NCBI GenBank assembly: GCA_028023455.1 | Contig: JAQFVV010006295.1 | Coordinates: forward strand, 868,001-932,000 | Length of the DNA stretch: 64,000 nucleotides | Reading direction: 5' to 3' | Source of the DNA: Epiperipatus broadwayi | Lineage: Eukaryota; Onychophora; Udeonychophora; Euonychophora; Peripatidae | The notes under the pieces: model-generated | What the model saw: only the letters and a program-made list of their open reading frames with translations | What the model was told of the DNA's origin: nothing | Database searches by the model: none | Position numbers and translations under genes: made by a program | Part shown: piece after piece, positions 62,969 through 64,000 of the stretch | Layout: each line of letters begins with the position of its first letter | Numbering within the stretch: position 1 is the stretch's first letter

Positions 62969-64000
62969 TTAAATATCTTCTTCTCTAAATCTAAACTTTA
63001 ATTCTCTTTCTCCTTTCTTAAATCTCACCTTAACTTTTCCTATCTTCTTTCCTTTATTAAGATTATTCTCAAGAAAATCTGTTATAAATTTCTCATGCTT
63101 TGGATATTTAAGTCTTACTTTTATCTTGCTTAAATCTTTATTCCAATTAAATTTTCCATTTATAACTTCATCATTAGGTATTAAGTTCCTAATTCCTTCA
63201 AATAATATTTCTTTAAAAATATCAGCTTGTACATGAATATTTTTATCATTAACAATACATTTAGATATCACTTCTTGCAGTTTATTCTTAAATTTATTAC
63301 TACTTATATCTATAATTTTTAATAATTCATGCTCCAACAACTCTAAATACTTTTGCTTTGAAGATTTTGATTTTATCTTCGTAAATCTCCCAAATCTTTT
63401 ATCATCAACATAATATTTCTTAAAATTATTAATTTGGTCTATAGTTCTTTCTCCAACTAACTTTTCATAGGATTTACACATTCCTATCATTTCATTAGTC
63501 AATTTAAAATACTCTTTAGGATTTTCCAGTATTCTTTTATATAATTCATTCCTACTATTAATTATTTCAATAGATTTTATAGGAATCTCTTTTTTATTCT
63601 GAACTACATCTTCTTTAATACTTCTAACTTCTTCATTAATATGATTTATATCATTCTTTACTTCATAAATTTCATCTTTTTCATTTAAATTATTACTCTC
63701 TATTTTCTGATCTAACTTATTATTTTTTACTTGATATTGGCCAGTAGATTCTTCTATTTGCTCTTTAACACTTTTAATTATGTTTTCTGAAATTTCTCTC
63801 AATTTTCTGTCTAAAAATTCTTCTTTTTTATCATAACTTTTTATTATGTCTAACTTTATAGATTCAAGTACTTCCCCATTTTTACTCAATCTTCTATCTA
63901 GATTATCCATTCTATCTATCATTACTTTTTCACAATTCTTTACAATTGCTTTAATAGAATTACTCTCCTCTTTCATTTCTTCTTTTAAAGATATATTCAT
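62969..64000 (-). CDS. lysine-rich coiled-coil protein of a gypsy-like element (possible Gag), partial at window edge
   Basis: This is an intact frame of 343 codons with an ATG exactly at the window edge, so the true start may lie outside. Residues 1-130 are charged with hydrophobic heptads (SLKEEMKEESNSIKAIVKNC, EVKNDINHINEEVRSIKEDV) and should form coiled coils. About 140-290 is a probably globular alpha-helical part (ENPKEYFKLTNEMIGMCKSY). The end is strongly basic (KGKKIGKVKVRFKKGEREL). No zinc knuckle, protease or RT motif, signal peptide or membrane segment is visible. It sits directly upstream of the integrase tail on the same strand with the same compositional bias, so it probably belongs to the same element, and its position fits a gag left after deletion of most of pol. 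I do not recognise the family. A captured host gene is possible. Confidence 0.6.
   Translation of the reverse strand: MNISLKEEMKEESNSIKAIVKNCEKVMIDRMDNLDRRLSKNGEVLESIKLDIIKSYDKKEEFLDRKLREISENIIKSVKEQIEESTGQYQVKNNKLDQKIESNNLNEKDEIYEVKNDINHINEEVRSIKEDVVQNKKEIPIKSIEIINSRNELYKRILENPKEYFKLTNEMIGMCKSYEKLVGERTIDQINNFKKYYVDDKRFGRFTKIKSKSSKQKYLELLEHELLKIIDISSNKFKNKLQEVISKCIVNDKNIHVQADIFKEILFEGIRNLIPNDEVINGKFNWNKDLSKIKVRLKYPKHEKFITDFLENNLNKGKKIGKVKVRFKKGERELKFRFREEDI

Overview
The window looks like AT-rich nuclear DNA of an invertebrate animal. A+T is about three quarters by eye, with many poly(A/T) runs and (ATT)n/(TA)n microsatellites. I see no operon-like packing, no long host gene, no rRNA and no convincing host exon. 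Everything recognisable is transposable-element sequence: a Ty3/gypsy-type LTR element, a second gypsy-like element at the right edge, an RTE-type LINE, hAT and MULE transposase remnants, tRNA-derived SINEs, Penelope-like or fold-back repeats and several hairpin MITEs. This mix fits arthropods, cnidarians or molluscs, but I cannot name the taxon. Most ORFs of 60-90 codons are chance ORFs in AT-rich DNA.

Layout. 0-4.2 kb: an (ATT)n tract, a hammerhead-like motif, a fold-back element (1339-2173) and a decayed hAT (3245-4197). 4.3-7.0 kb: a tRNA-SINE with a 42-bp tandem tail, interrupted by a complete LTR retrotransposon on the minus strand (4520-6944). That element has TG..CA LTRs, a 5-bp target duplication, a tRNA primer site and a polypurine tract, but encodes only Gag. 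7-11 kb: unidentified, less AT-rich islands. 11-27 kb: AT-rich DNA with hairpin MITEs at 15.7, 16.7-17.1, 20.0-20.3 and 21.9-22.2 kb and a TIR element at 26.4-27.2 kb. 28-31 kb: a decayed gag-protease retroelement on the plus strand. 37.0-37.7 kb: a Penelope-like remnant made of direct and inverted repeats with an 18-19 bp target duplication. 38.2-40.3 kb: a decayed RTE LINE. 41.5-44 kb: a TIR element and an unidentified island. 45.6-47.9 kb: a composite fold-back element with tandem-repeat arms. 48.5 kb: a young SINE with a perfect target duplication. 52.1-53 kb: a MULE transposase remnant. 53.9-54.2 kb: a hairpin MITE. 58.4-64 kb: a strongly strand-asymmetric block that reads as the 3' end of a minus-strand gypsy-like element. 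In transcription order it has a long lysine-rich coiled-coil ORF (open at the window edge), the GPY/F tail of an integrase, a polypurine tract and a possible 3.4-kb LTR containing a CCAAT/TATA promoter.

The most interesting signals are as follows. (1) Several otherwise unrelated repeats share a hammerhead-ribozyme-like cassette: a CTGAWGA-like core, stem II, GAAA and a short stem III. Two copies show a compensatory change in stem I, and another copy sits in the body of a tRNA-SINE. (2) Two LTR elements carry gag-like ORFs but lack most or all of pol. (3) Eight of the 12 LTR-LTR substitutions in the 4.5-kb element are CpG transitions, which suggests germline CpG methylation.
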